From a virus, in IMG/VR virus record IMGVR_UViG_3300042731_000588, positions 1 through 59,083 of that record: DNA of 59,083 nt; one strand, written 5' to 3'. Below, one piece after another: positions 19,201 to 25,533 of the stretch. The notes under the pieces are model-generated. The model had not been told where the DNA came from. It searched no databases and saw only the letters and a program-made list of their open reading frames with translations. The translations under genes were made by a program, and so were the position numbers. Numbering within the stretch: position 1 is the stretch's first letter; every line of letters begins with the position of its first letter.

Positions 19201-21474
19201 TTTGTAGGTGGAGATGATTTCCAAATCGTATCTGGAGGTAGGCAAGTACTTCGCATGGATGAAGGAACTGACCCTGACAAACTTGTGTTAGGGGATAGTT
19301 CTACATATACATACACCGATGGACGTATAGGTGTTAACACTTCAACCCCAACACAAGACCTTCATGTAGTAGGTAGTGCGTTGTTTGGAGAATCATCAGA
19401 TGTTACTGAAGCTGCTCCAGTAAAAATCAGAACGAGCAGTGATGGATTTATTGGTATGGTTCGTACAGGTGTTAGAACATGGGCACATAGAATAGGTTCT
19501 AATGGACACTACTACTTAAGAAATGTAGATGGTACTTATAACGTGCTTAATATTACTGATGATAATAAGGTGGGGATTGGTAAAGAACCTTCTTACCAAT
19601 TAGACGTAGCAGCTAGTATTAGAGCTGGAGATAATTTATATGTTGGAACAGGAGGCGGATATTTCTACAATGACTCAGGTTCAAGGGTTAGAATCAACCA
19701 AGACTTCTATACTAATAACAGTAATACTTACCTATATGCAACTAACCTTTATTTAGGTGCAAGTTCAGGAGATAATGTACAAGTTAGAGGTAATAGAATG
19801 TATGGTAATAATTGGGAGATTGATACTGATGGTTCAGCAGGATTTGGTACAACTTCAGCAGGGGCACAAGTACATATTGTAGATAATACTTTCCCACAAC
19901 TTAGAGTTAATGACGATACAGGTGGAGGAGAGGCAGGTATGCGTCTTCGTTCTTGGAATGGAACAATAGGACTTCACTCTGATATATTCTCTAAAGTAGG
20001 AAGCTCTAACGAAACTGGTTATCTAGGATTTAGAGTTCCTTGGAATGGTTATCAAAAACTAAGACTACATTCAAACGGTAGTTTAAGCTTAGGTATTCCT
20101 GGCAACGGACAAAACAACGGAGGTAGATACCTTTCTTTCGAAGGTAACACAGATGCTTCTGGAGAAGGCTCAGGAAGATTATTCTTTACAGAACACAACT
20201 CTACTACCGCTTCAATGGATAACTACGGTATGTCTATTGGATATCGTGGTGGAGGTACTACAGTAACTACAGCAGGAGGAAACTCTTGGACAGGACTATC
20301 TCAGATAGGTAATGGACAATGGGGTATGTGGGGTCATGATAATAGCACTGCAGGAGCTCTTATTATGTACGGTGATAGAGCAGGAACATTTGTTGATTTT
20401 GCAGGAAACAATATTCAAGGCATAAACAATGCTTATGTAGCAAACGCAATATACCACACAGGAGACACTAATACTTATCTACAGTTCCATAATAACGACC
20501 AATTTAGAGTAGTTATTGCAGGAGGGGAAGTTACTGAATGGGGTGCTAACTATATGAAGATGAGTGATAATGATGTCATTCGTTTAGGTTCAGGCTCTGA
20601 TTTTAGAATGTGGCATGATGGGACAAATACTGTGTTCAGAAATTATAATCATGCTCAGGGAAATATATATTGGCAAGGAGAAGACACAGAAGGTACTAAC
20701 CATGGCTTATTGTACATGATAAACAATGTGTCTCGACCTTATTTAAGGTTATTTGAAAATGGTACTGAAAGGCTTAGAACTATAGACGGTGGAGTAACAG
20801 TTTATGGTAGAATGCAGCTTGATGATTCTAATACTAAACTTTTAAAAGGTAGTGGTAACTCTCTTAATATAACTACAAACTCAGGTAATGTAGAGATAGG
20901 ACCGATGAATACTTCGTATTGTCATCTTCAAACAGATAGAGGGAAATTTTATTTTAATAAACAAATCACAGTAAATAGTGGAATTGTTGAGTCATACGAT
21001 GAAGATTTACAATTAAGAAGAGCAGGTAGTGCAGATAGAATACAAGTTGCAAGTACATCTATAAGGTTCTTCTTAGATAGTGCTGAGGATATGAGATTAG
21101 AGAATGATGGCGACCTTCATGTAGAAGGAGATGTTATTGCATACTCTTCAACTATTTCAGATATTAGATTAAAAGATGAAGTAAAAACAATAGACAATGC
21201 ACTCGGTAAAATAAAATCTTTACGAGGAGTTGAATATGTTTGGAATAAAGGTCACAGAGAAGGACAGAAGGATTTAGGTCTTATTGCTCAAGAAGTAGAA
21301 CAAGTGCTTCCTGAGATTGTAAGAGAGAAGAAAATGCCTTTAATGGATGACAGCGATAAAGTATACAAGACTGTAGATTACGAGAAAATAGTTGGTGTGC
21401 TTATTGAAGCAGTTAAAGAACAACAAGAACAGATTGATGAACTTAAATCAAGATTAAATGGCGGTTCCAACTAG
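10264..21474 (+). CDS. Giant tail fibre/spike with C-terminal S74 chaperone domain
   Basis: The 3736-residue protein is the likely host-contact fibre. The N-terminal part has immunoglobulin-like beta structure. Repeat families follow at about residues 355-530 (a roughly 42-residue unit, F-G-T-Y-D ... V-K-T-Y-A-D), 580-920 (four units with S-L-W-Y-D-T-N-D) and 1020-1440 (four units with S-D-V-G-L ... N-V-D-N). A long stretch of fibre-type beta repeats comes next, with twice-used G-G-T-S-S-Q-F-L-K-A-D-G-S. The last 105 residues, from about 3630 (S-D-I-R-L-K-D ... L-G-L-I-A-Q-E-V), are the peptidase S74 chaperone, which trimerises the fibre and cleaves itself off. The final residues are a coiled coil. 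It overlaps the next gene by 17 bp. Confidence 0.9.
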   Translation: MAANFEVKFIVDRVSANYKIQITDTSTDFTLVKANTKITFPDGYVLENTDLSNPDISSAGGNVQKNLRLDVNNKPVTGDYKINFTGYDASDNEYSSQKQFNFTFSEPSILIQDLSDSGIPVVKFKDITSWTQANFTASATTREFNVDYPSTSAVDGQSKTESNTNLSTPLEIDMVNSLNYYEGVYDVTLALDITYTHTNGYLSVQYKKNSTQDFRIKRTPSQSDLLNKINQYKENIDEYKVTSPDVYARYAEEYDNVLALYSHAVSRYKLGIGDGAQDSIEELLDLINDQSGHVYRSTPITAFSIDENDFGANALITKLKSEVGTFDEDGNLQTIAKAFADEVFEVEATDFKAEASKLSTLLAQFGTYDPSTDTFSFLATADYFEQVKTYADDNSASAVALDVLFAQFGTYDAETETFTFSSTADYFNEVKTYADNDKASATALSTLTSQFGTYDPASDTFTFSSTSDYFNEVKTYADNDKASAQALNTLTSQFGSYDPNTNTFTFNNTADYFEEVKTYADENSAAANKVSSIGSSFGSFDGDTFNFSEAKITQELNTYTGLDFSNSQYFIDIEADIESKPIVLRQDAEPAVTYAPGSLWYDTNDDNKVYVLVDGDPKVWTLTDDSRIGATATHLTTLTSAFGSYDAETGFEIDTTANYFAEVKSYADTDSAAATKIENLGAELVTFDSNGNVTGVVLSSSFKSAVDSFVSDENNSSLATKVEGIRVDLEGTDGNGGLTASVSSNSSAIVAKPDVFRQDDAPAVTEAVGSLWFDTNDNNKAYVLVAGTPNVWTETRDQGLISDISDKPFIFRQDDEPATSNPEGSLWYDTNDGNKLYVLISTTWTLTQDSDIATAQSTADGRPKVFRQAEAPNTTEPEFSVWYDTDDNNLSYVLIGDGGDPETFTWTETVDGRVTDLLAFAEARYSLNVDANGVVTGLELYSASGPNTTVSTFKVTADKFIIRESSTDFVPFTLDGSQLKLDVPLNGVSGSFSGSLTAATGTFSGNVDGNIDGTSASTVKSNAADGATAKGVTDNLTSVVEITSSDIAIVNTDETKAFDDAGTPFYVDSSGDFSLGDKLKYDNSENLLTISGAVTIESVSGLTKSDVGLGNVDNDSTETILGGNLTGTVNNVAVDTVTTGAAAGSAAKGVTDNLTSVVAITSSDIAIVLENETKTFNDDGTPFYVDNAGQFSLGDKLSYDPTTNTLSITGAVTIESVSGLDKSDVGLSNVDNNSTATILAGNLTGTVDGTAAGTVKSGAADGASAKAETDKLTSVVSLTNSDIAIVNSGETKAFDDAGTPFYVDNTGDFSLGDKLKYDNSENLLTISGAVTIESVSGLTKSDVGLSNVDNTSTADILDGTAGDFTGDVTGTVDGTSASTVKTGAADGATAKGVTDNLESNVTLTSTKIYQGTGTFNNSNTGFYLDNTGQFSLKDKLSFDGTTLSVDGEITSTSGNIGGWEINSTELKSPAVSNVNRLKFSPTSGFIVNDDDNNTALLVNYGALSSLSSTTTGVTFADVSNAEVASWDETVQAGNTLIKIPASNERYIYSSNYLTASFVNDPHGGSYSYEISVDAISGAVATLTGTSGYLKATLALHIQIATDTSFSNVIKDVELYRTDVTGATTITFSGVSNKAVSFSISDSVTDVYLRFYWYRMYAVAYNDSITWSPKTFNVSSANANDDLVFLTYNGTTELTNEGVQIINDPTTYFKVDRSNFTSGNPYVDIGGDVKVDGDLEVTGSINIVGDIENSDVSVSNLAERLGEINTDITVGASSSVDVTFPGNVTFQGTVTGGDVTVSNLETRLGEIDSNINIGHSAGVTITMRENLVVTGDLTVQGNTTTENSTQLHISDSLIHLADGNENSDSIDIGFVGHYSPDGGTTKQHAGIFRDADNGEWYIFDEYVDANLDSESNPTNVVDRTDSTFSLGVVNVDSLKTTSSSTIAGFTSSGNIKVNDNVRIDIGTGSDLRLLHNGTGSYIDNYTGNLTIRNLADNQDVYISSDNGSGGTTQYFRAKGDDGSVYLFHYGNKKFETTSSGVSITGTLTATSLVKSGGTSSQFLKADGSVDSNTYLTSSISSNIYFSDNAKALYGAGNDLEIYHSGTHSFIRQVGTGNLYIDQATDDKNIIFRNDDGSGGLTNYFQINGDDEKNIFYKEVQINKGLTVDNIDGEGVGYVQIGTVDNDAGNGYVRGNILFGRDVDQVTWDSTNDEWTFLAGGSSDFSMILHDAGGLRIFTADGISTTTTYTNTEFRDAFQALTIGQAGNVNVFRGDLQVGGTTVIDSNRNLTAQTGTFNNGGHVKKTGTSQTAVFTIEQLADVGSSLDLLIKNSYDRDVGIKLETAGGSHYIWQDSNGDDSLIISAAGNNRTNDATIIFEQSHDVTIPNGDLDVASGSVTANSIIKDGGTSSQFLKADGSVDSNTYALSSHNHDDRYYTETESDTRYGRKVFGTNWGDTPEARYIKIEVPFISGSGGSDMYFFDVYGYRDYGQLDSQLHYRVYLHARSNGTTSNSFNMDVKGVNVAANEEFKFAYKVVASSPTEVYINVLEDYSGIQINSIPLNEGILNNIDDLTISSSDTAPTGTTSIIPAVYLSTTDSVDAQTLDNLDSSQFLRSDANDTASGDITFTGGVTITGSTGDTYDSQLVISEDSPTIKLNDTSTGHDDFWIHVNSNNFYILKDVDNDDTFETPHPLQLEADTNIGYLFGNRIFADNYHPNADKWTNARTLSLTGDVTGSVSWDGSANASITATVANDSHTHDGRYYTETESDNKFAPVKRGSVTVTKDTYTRVARVEGNNLSSAIRMTVNGTTGSVVVNCLSDISVNHSADIIVYSQAGNYTTLDIRIISNNNEDFDIYLSYTGGASQGTSFTAAIEIFPLNNETITFSPTATVYSGATFNHAATAGQIKWGQSGQSPNIYLGANKVFHEGNDGVGSNLNADMLDGLHASSFVRTDQSSTISGNLTATNMYVGGYIYHNGDTNTYIRFVGGDDFQIVSGGRQVLRMDEGTDPDKLVLGDSSTYTYTDGRIGVNTSTPTQDLHVVGSALFGESSDVTEAAPVKIRTSSDGFIGMVRTGVRTWAHRIGSNGHYYLRNVDGTYNVLNITDDNKVGIGKEPSYQLDVAASIRAGDNLYVGTGGGYFYNDSGSRVRINQDFYTNNSNTYLYATNLYLGASSGDNVQVRGNRMYGNNWEIDTDGSAGFGTTSAGAQVHIVDNTFPQLRVNDDTGGGEAGMRLRSWNGTIGLHSDIFSKVGSSNETGYLGFRVPWNGYQKLRLHSNGSLSLGIPGNGQNNGGRYLSFEGNTDASGEGSGRLFFTEHNSTTASMDNYGMSIGYRGGGTTVTTAGGNSWTGLSQIGNGQWGMWGHDNSTAGALIMYGDRAGTFVDFAGNNIQGINNAYVANAIYHTGDTNTYLQFHNNDQFRVVIAGGEVTEWGANYMKMSDNDVIRLGSGSDFRMWHDGTNTVFRNYNHAQGNIYWQGEDTEGTNHGLLYMINNVSRPYLRLFENGTERLRTIDGGVTVYGRMQLDDSNTKLLKGSGNSLNITTNSGNVEIGPMNTSYCHLQTDRGKFYFNKQITVNSGIVESYDEDLQLRRAGSADRIQVASTSIRFFLDSAEDMRLENDGDLHVEGDVIAYSSTISDIRLKDEVKTIDNALGKIKSLRGVEYVWNKGHREGQKDLGLIAQEVEQVLPEIVREKKMPLMDDSDKVYKTVDYEKIVGVLIEAVKEQQEQIDELKSRLNGGSN
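11335..12300 (+). repeat. Coding tandem repeat, about 125-bp unit, in the tail fibre
   Basis: At least four consecutive units of about 42 codons share F-G-T/S-Y-D, a Phe/Ser/Thr strand, A/S-D-Y-F and V-K-T-Y-A-D, from about 11335 to 11850. A further diverged unit lies at about 12160-12300. Short DNA stretches are nearly identical between neighbouring units. This is internal gene duplication, likely building a repetitive shaft. Confidence 0.75.
12005..13000 (+). repeat. Four dispersed fibre repeats with an S-L-W-Y-D-T-N-D core
   Basis: Four copies of a roughly 40-codon unit (R-Q-D ... S-L-W-Y-D-T-N-D ... Y-V-L) occur at about 12010, 12530, 12700 and 12860. They alternate with other fibre sequence. 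The Trp/Tyr/Asp-rich core may be a small carbohydrate- or glycan-contacting module, although that is a guess. Confidence 0.7.
13310..14590 (+). repeat. Coding tandem repeat, about 350-bp unit, in the tail fibre
   Basis: Three full and one partial copy of a unit of about 110-120 codons, beginning with K-G-V-T-D-N-L and ending in S-D-V-G-L ... N-V-D-N, lie head to tail. Stretches such as those near 13440-13560 and 14140-14270 are almost the same at the DNA level, which indicates recent duplication or recombination. Confidence 0.75.
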
Positions 21475-22198
21475 TGGACAAATATCAATGCGAGGTGTCG
21501 CTAAGGAGCGTAGATATAATGACGTAGGTGTTAATGGTTATGTTAGTGGTTCTACCGTTAACCTAACCAACATATCTATGTATGACTTAATGCGTGGAGG
21601 AAACGCTAATGGTAGTGATTATAACTTCTGTCCACCTATGGATAATGTATTTCAGGTCAATGGGTTTAATGTAGTAGCTCCTTACGACCCAAACTTAGAG
21701 CAAGGCAGTGGATATACTGCTACTCCTTATGCGATGTCTGAGTTTAGAGGTCATGTAGGTAACAGGGAATTAGGCTGTATGAAGCTTAACTTTAATACAG
21801 CTTGTTTTACAGGCACAGCTATTAGTGCTTCAGCAGCAGGTCAGAGTTTCAGATGGGAGTTTGACCTTGATTATACTCCAAAAGGTACAGGGGCTATTAT
21901 CTATATGTCTATTAATCAGTCTTGGGCAGGACTAAGCACTAGTTCAGATACAACTGGAGGTAGCGGAAGTACAGCAATTAATTTTACTGCTTCTTCAGGC
22001 AGCACAATAAGATACTTAAATGTAGAAACTAACAGCACTACAAGCAGCAGGTCGTTGACCTTTAGCGTATATATTAGTGGTAGCTGTTATTCAAGCGATA
22101 ATCTTTTACATACTGTTACTGTCACTCAAGCTGCTGGTTCAGGCGGTGGCGGAGGCGGTGGCGGTCTGCCAACAGAAGGTGGAGGCGGTAGTCAATAG
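21458..22198 (+). CDS. Tail protein with BACON-like domain and glycine-rich C terminus
   Basis: The 246-residue protein begins with P-T-S-G-Q-I-S-M, a start common in distal tail proteins. Residues about 115-225 resemble the BACON domain: a Trp in the first strands, then S-S-R-S-L-T-F-S-V and a final V-T-V-T-Q-A-A. BACON domains are beta-sandwiches typical of Bacteroidota proteins and known from crAss-like phages, where glycan or mucin contact is suspected. The last 20 residues are mainly Gly. It overlaps the fibre gene by 17 bp, which supports a role at the tail tip. Confidence 0.65.
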   Translation: MAVPTSGQISMRGVAKERRYNDVGVNGYVSGSTVNLTNISMYDLMRGGNANGSDYNFCPPMDNVFQVNGFNVVAPYDPNLEQGSGYTATPYAMSEFRGHVGNRELGCMKLNFNTACFTGTAISASAAGQSFRWEFDLDYTPKGTGAIIYMSINQSWAGLSTSSDTTGGSGSTAINFTASSGSTIRYLNVETNSTTSSRSLTFSVYISGSCYSSDNLLHTVTVTQAAGSGGGGGGGGLPTEGGGGSQ

Positions 22199-22220
22199 TA
22201 GACTTTTAAAATAAATAATC

Positions 22221-22619
22221 ATGTCAACATCTAAAAAATCAAACCCAGCTCTTTGGAAAAGAATAGTAGCCAGTGTAAAGTCTGGAAGCAAGGGAGGACG
22301 TGCAGGTCAATGGTCTGCAAGAAAGGCTCAGCTTGCCGTGCAGCGATACAAGAAAGCAGGAGGAAAATACAAGGGAGCAAAGAGCTCTAGTAACTCTTTA
22401 AGTAAATGGACTAAACAAGATTGGGGCTACGTATCACCAAAGGATGCTCAGAAACCAAGAGCACAACGTGGAAGATACTTGCCTAAGTCTGTAAGGTCAT
22501 CTATGTCATCAAGTCAAAAACAAGAAGCGAATAGACGTAAGCGAGCTGCGAGTAAAGCAGGAAAGCAGAAAGCGAGCTACCAGAAGTCTGTTGCTAAAAA
22601 AGTAAGAAAAGCGAAATGA
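22221..22619 (+). CDS. Small basic protein, DUF5872-like
   Basis: A 132-residue protein very rich in Lys, Arg, Ser, Ala and Gln. The segment around P-A-L-W-K-R-I-V ... G-Q-W-S-A-R-K-A-Q-L-A-V (10-40) and the S-L-S-K-W-T-K-Q-D-W stretch (about 59-68) resemble the DUF5872 family of giant viruses and marine phages. The charge suggests nucleic-acid binding, perhaps inside the head. It overlaps the next basic gene by 4 bp (ATGA), so the two are probably made together. Confidence 0.6.
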   Translation: MSTSKKSNPALWKRIVASVKSGSKGGRAGQWSARKAQLAVQRYKKAGGKYKGAKSSSNSLSKWTKQDWGYVSPKDAQKPRAQRGRYLPKSVRSSMSSSQKQEANRRKRAASKAGKQKASYQKSVAKKVRKAK

Positions 22620-22939
22620 AAGATTCAGAAAAAAAGAAACTAGCTAAGTACGGACTAAAAGGTCTTAACAAACCAAAGCGAACTCCATCACATCCCACTA
22701 AGAAGGGGATTGTTGCAGTACGAGACGGAGACAAGATAAAAGTTATCCGATTCGGAGCACAAGGTATGGGTCATAACTATAGTCCAGAAGCACGTAAATC
22801 TTTCAAAGCAAGACACGCTTCTAATATCAAAAAAGGTAAGACTAGTGCAGCCTACTGGGCTGATAAATTCTTTTGGGCTGGTAAAGGGGGATTGAAGAAG
22901 AGTCCACCGAAGAGCCAGAAACACAAGAAAGGAATGTAA
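22616..22939 (+). CDS. Small basic protein, putative virion nucleic-acid-binding protein
   Basis: A 107-residue Lys-rich protein with a central I-R-F-G-A-Q-G-M (44-51) and a later S-F-K-A-R-H-A ... W-A-D-K-F-F-W segment (62-88). This pattern occurs in small proteins of unknown function in marine phages. It forms a pair with the preceding basic gene. A role in DNA condensation or packaging is inferred from charge only. Confidence 0.55.
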   Translation: MKDSEKKKLAKYGLKGLNKPKRTPSHPTKKGIVAVRDGDKIKVIRFGAQGMGHNYSPEARKSFKARHASNIKKGKTSAAYWADKFFWAGKGGLKKSPPKSQKHKKGM

Positions 22940-22946
22940 ATAATAG

Positions 22947-22976
22947 TATATTTACCAAATCTAAACAATACACATT
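22947..22976 (+). promoter_or_regulatory. Putative -7-like element and CTAAACA leader of gene 22977
   Basis: TATATTTA (22947-22954) and CTAAACA (22961-22967) precede the ATG by 22 and 9 nt. They resemble the leaders before genes 950 and 6891. No -33 box was found. Confidence 0.3.
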
Positions 22977-23363
22977 ATGTTCACAGAAAAGAAAATGAAA
23001 CTCGTTGAGGTTCAGACACTAGCAAACGCTATCGGAACTTTCAACCAAACAGCAGAAGAGCAAGGCGGTGTATCCGCTAAACTTGCTTACAAAATGGCTA
23101 GACTAGCTGCAGAAGTTAGTAAGCCATTAGAAACGTTAGAAGAGCAACGTAACGCTCTATTTAAAAAGTATGGTGAGGAGAAGGATGGGCAGGTTACCAT
23201 TCCTGAGAAGAACGTTAAGAAGTTCCAGAAAGAAATGACGGAGCTTTTTGATACTGAGGAAGATATCAAAGTCCTCTCCGAGAAAATCAAAGTAGACGAG
23301 TTTGAGGGTCTTAAATTAAAACCTTCATTCATGTTTACTTTTAGCGAATATCTAGAAGACTAA
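22977..23363 (+). CDS. Small helical protein, DUF1617-like
   Basis: The 128-residue product is helical and charged. It has a central L-E-E-Q-R-N-A-L-F-K-K-Y-G-E segment (57-70) and a C-terminal K-P-S-F-M-F-T-F (114-121), reminiscent of small phage proteins of the DUF1617 type. It could be a chaperone for a tail or connector protein. I chose the ATG at 22977 because its leader matches that of gene 6891; a second ATG at 22995 is possible. The stop overlaps the next start by one base. Confidence 0.5.
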   Translation: MFTEKKMKLVEVQTLANAIGTFNQTAEEQGGVSAKLAYKMARLAAEVSKPLETLEEQRNALFKKYGEEKDGQVTIPEKNVKKFQKEMTELFDTEEDIKVLSEKIKVDEFEGLKLKPSFMFTFSEYLED

Positions 23364-24064
23364 TGATTCCAATTACAGATGTACATGAGTTTATACGGGG
23401 AACGCTTAAAAAGAACTATGGTGCTTTTGTTTCTCCTGGTGATATTGACCGTGCCGTAAACAGAGCACAGTACGACTTATTCGACCAACTTGTAGATAAC
23501 TACAGAAAGTCTAAGGAGTTCGAGTATGACCACTTATTCTTATCTAGAGAAACTATAACTCTATCATCTGTAAACAATGGTGTAAAGGTCCTACCGTCAG
23601 ACTACTCATCTGCGGTAGGATTCTATTTTAAAGACAGTAGCAATAATCTTCACGAAGGAGAGTTGTTGAAGTGGGATGAATTTCTAGATAGAAAGAGTTC
23701 TGCTATTGCACCTCCTACAGTAGAGACATCATCTACAGACGACACTATAAGACCCATCGCTACTATATTTTGGGATGGTCTAGAGAAGATTGAGTTTGCT
23801 CCAAGACCTACTGATGAAACATACACATTTATACTTGTGTATTTTAGAGAGCCTCAAGATGCAGAATTTGTATATACTGAATCTAATGGGGTAATCACAG
23901 CTGCACCTTTTGGTGCACAAACAAACCTACAATGGGATAAGAGACAATTCTCAGACATTGTAACGAGAGCTTTAATGTATCTAGGCTTCCCTATTAAAGA
24001 TGGTCAAGCCATCCAATTAGAGGCGGTTAGAGATTCAAATCAACTAAGAGATGGCAACAACTAA
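23363..24064 (+). CDS. Head-tail connector or tail ring protein (first of three)
   Basis: A 233-residue protein opening a run of three similar-sized genes that overlap by 14-20 bp and precede the nozzle-like genes. In crAss-like phages several ring/adaptor proteins occupy this place and build the short tail between portal and nozzle. The helical N terminus (V-H-E-F-I-R-G-T-L ... A-V-N-R-A-Q-Y-D-L-F) followed by a beta-rich part fits such adaptors. The assignment depends on gene order. Confidence 0.55.
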   Translation: MIPITDVHEFIRGTLKKNYGAFVSPGDIDRAVNRAQYDLFDQLVDNYRKSKEFEYDHLFLSRETITLSSVNNGVKVLPSDYSSAVGFYFKDSSNNLHEGELLKWDEFLDRKSSAIAPPTVETSSTDDTIRPIATIFWDGLEKIEFAPRPTDETYTFILVYFREPQDAEFVYTESNGVITAAPFGAQTNLQWDKRQFSDIVTRALMYLGFPIKDGQAIQLEAVRDSNQLRDGNN

Positions 24065-24743
24065 GAAGAAGTTAGCAGAACTCATACAACGTATATACGC
24101 TCGTTACTCTGATAAGGAGAACATAAATCGTTCGCTTGATACAAGAGAAGTTAAAATTCTCATCGAACAAGCGATGAATAAAGTTTTGAAAGCTCAGACT
24201 TTTGAAAGATTTACAGATGGGTATATTGATATTCCAAGATGTAATCTTGTTAAATATCAACTTAATGCACAATCAGAAAGTTCTAAAAATAGAGCTTACG
24301 TAGACTTACCTACACTACCTATATCACTTCCAATGGATATGGGTGTATGGCAAGTTAATTTAGGAACTACGCCTTGGAGTCCTTACATCCCCATCTCTTC
24401 TCAAGATTGGCAAGTCATGGGGGTTGAATATACAGGAGAAACACAAACAGGAGGTATAAATACATCTTACTTAGAACAACAGACAGGGTATTACGTGCAG
24501 GGTAGAAGAATTTACTTTACTAACAATATAACAGGAATAGGAGAAGGTGGTGCTCAAATTCAAGTAGCGACTTTAGTAGATGTTCACTTGTTAGTTAGTG
24601 ACTTGTCTGAATTAGGAGATAATGGTATACTACCATTAAGCCCAGAATATGAATCAGATGTGATTCAAGAAGTTCTTAGAATGATTGGAATAGGACAGGT
24701 ATCACAAGCAGAAATAGCAGCAAATGAAGACCGTAACACTTAA
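24051..24743 (+). CDS. Head-tail connector or tail ring protein (second of three)
   Basis: This 230-residue protein has a helical N terminus, a beta-rich middle with many Tyr, Gln, Thr and Gly, and a helical tail (S-D-V-I-Q-E-V-L-R-M-I-G). Same-strand overlaps of 14 bp upstream and 20 bp downstream indicate coupled translation with its neighbours. A role in the short tail or connector is inferred from context. Confidence 0.55.
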   Translation: MATTKKKLAELIQRIYARYSDKENINRSLDTREVKILIEQAMNKVLKAQTFERFTDGYIDIPRCNLVKYQLNAQSESSKNRAYVDLPTLPISLPMDMGVWQVNLGTTPWSPYIPISSQDWQVMGVEYTGETQTGGINTSYLEQQTGYYVQGRRIYFTNNITGIGEGGAQIQVATLVDVHLLVSDLSELGDNGILPLSPEYESDVIQEVLRMIGIGQVSQAEIAANEDRNT

Positions 24744-25527
24744 TCATATAGTTAGAAATACATTAATGGATATGCAGTTTCCACTGCATTACTACGTGCG
24801 TTTTCTGCACTATGGTATTCAATGTTTAGAGGAATTAAACTACGACTTTCCTTTAGGGGAAACTGGTAGTGTTTCTGCTAACTATGCAGGTGCTACTGCT
24901 AGTAACGTAAAGTCTGTGGAATTAGACGTAACAGACTACATGAGAGCGATTCTCCCAGGAGATTGTGTTGACATTGTAGATGTGTCTGCTAAGTACGGAG
25001 AACATGTCTTACCGCTTCGCTTAGACCCTTCTTTAAATATCATTCAGAAATACGATGGGCAAGGCAATAAAGTAGCATACGCAGACCAGGACAACATTAC
25101 TTACGACTTAGACTTAGTATATACTACTACATCACATTTTGGACACGTAAACGAATATGGTGAGCACGTAGGTAGAGCTTACGGGATTGCAGGACAGCAA
25201 TCACAATCATACAATGTAGATAGTGATTCTGGAGAGTTAGTATTTAATAACGCAATGGAAGTTAATAAAGTAACTCTTACTTATATTACTGATGGCGTAT
25301 CAACTACAGAAGCTAACGTAGTACACCCATACGCTCAGGATGTAATTAAGAAGTATATTATATATCAAAAACACTATCATACCAACGCATCTTTTAACAA
25401 GGTTGGTTTAGCAAAACAAGACTACGTAAATGCTAAGAGGAGATTGCGAGCTCGCTTGAACTCGCTTACTTATGCAGACATCATAGCCTCACTAAGAACA
25501 GGTATTCACGGTTCAATCAAAAACTAA
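24724..25527 (+). CDS. Tail ring protein (third of three)
   Basis: The 267-residue product has the pattern of ring proteins in crAss-like phages: an N-terminal helical segment, a central beta domain containing Y-G-E-H-V-L-P-L-R-L, and a C-terminal helix with N-A-K-R-R-L-R-A-R-L-N-S-L-T (about 235-248). It precedes the nozzle-like protein. Confidence in the structural role is good; the exact ring is not known. Confidence 0.6.
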   Translation: MKTVTLNHIVRNTLMDMQFPLHYYVRFLHYGIQCLEELNYDFPLGETGSVSANYAGATASNVKSVELDVTDYMRAILPGDCVDIVDVSAKYGEHVLPLRLDPSLNIIQKYDGQGNKVAYADQDNITYDLDLVYTTTSHFGHVNEYGEHVGRAYGIAGQQSQSYNVDSDSGELVFNNAMEVNKVTLTYITDGVSTTEANVVHPYAQDVIKKYIIYQKHYHTNASFNKVGLAKQDYVNAKRRLRARLNSLTYADIIASLRTGIHGSIKN

Positions 25528-25533
25528 AATGTT

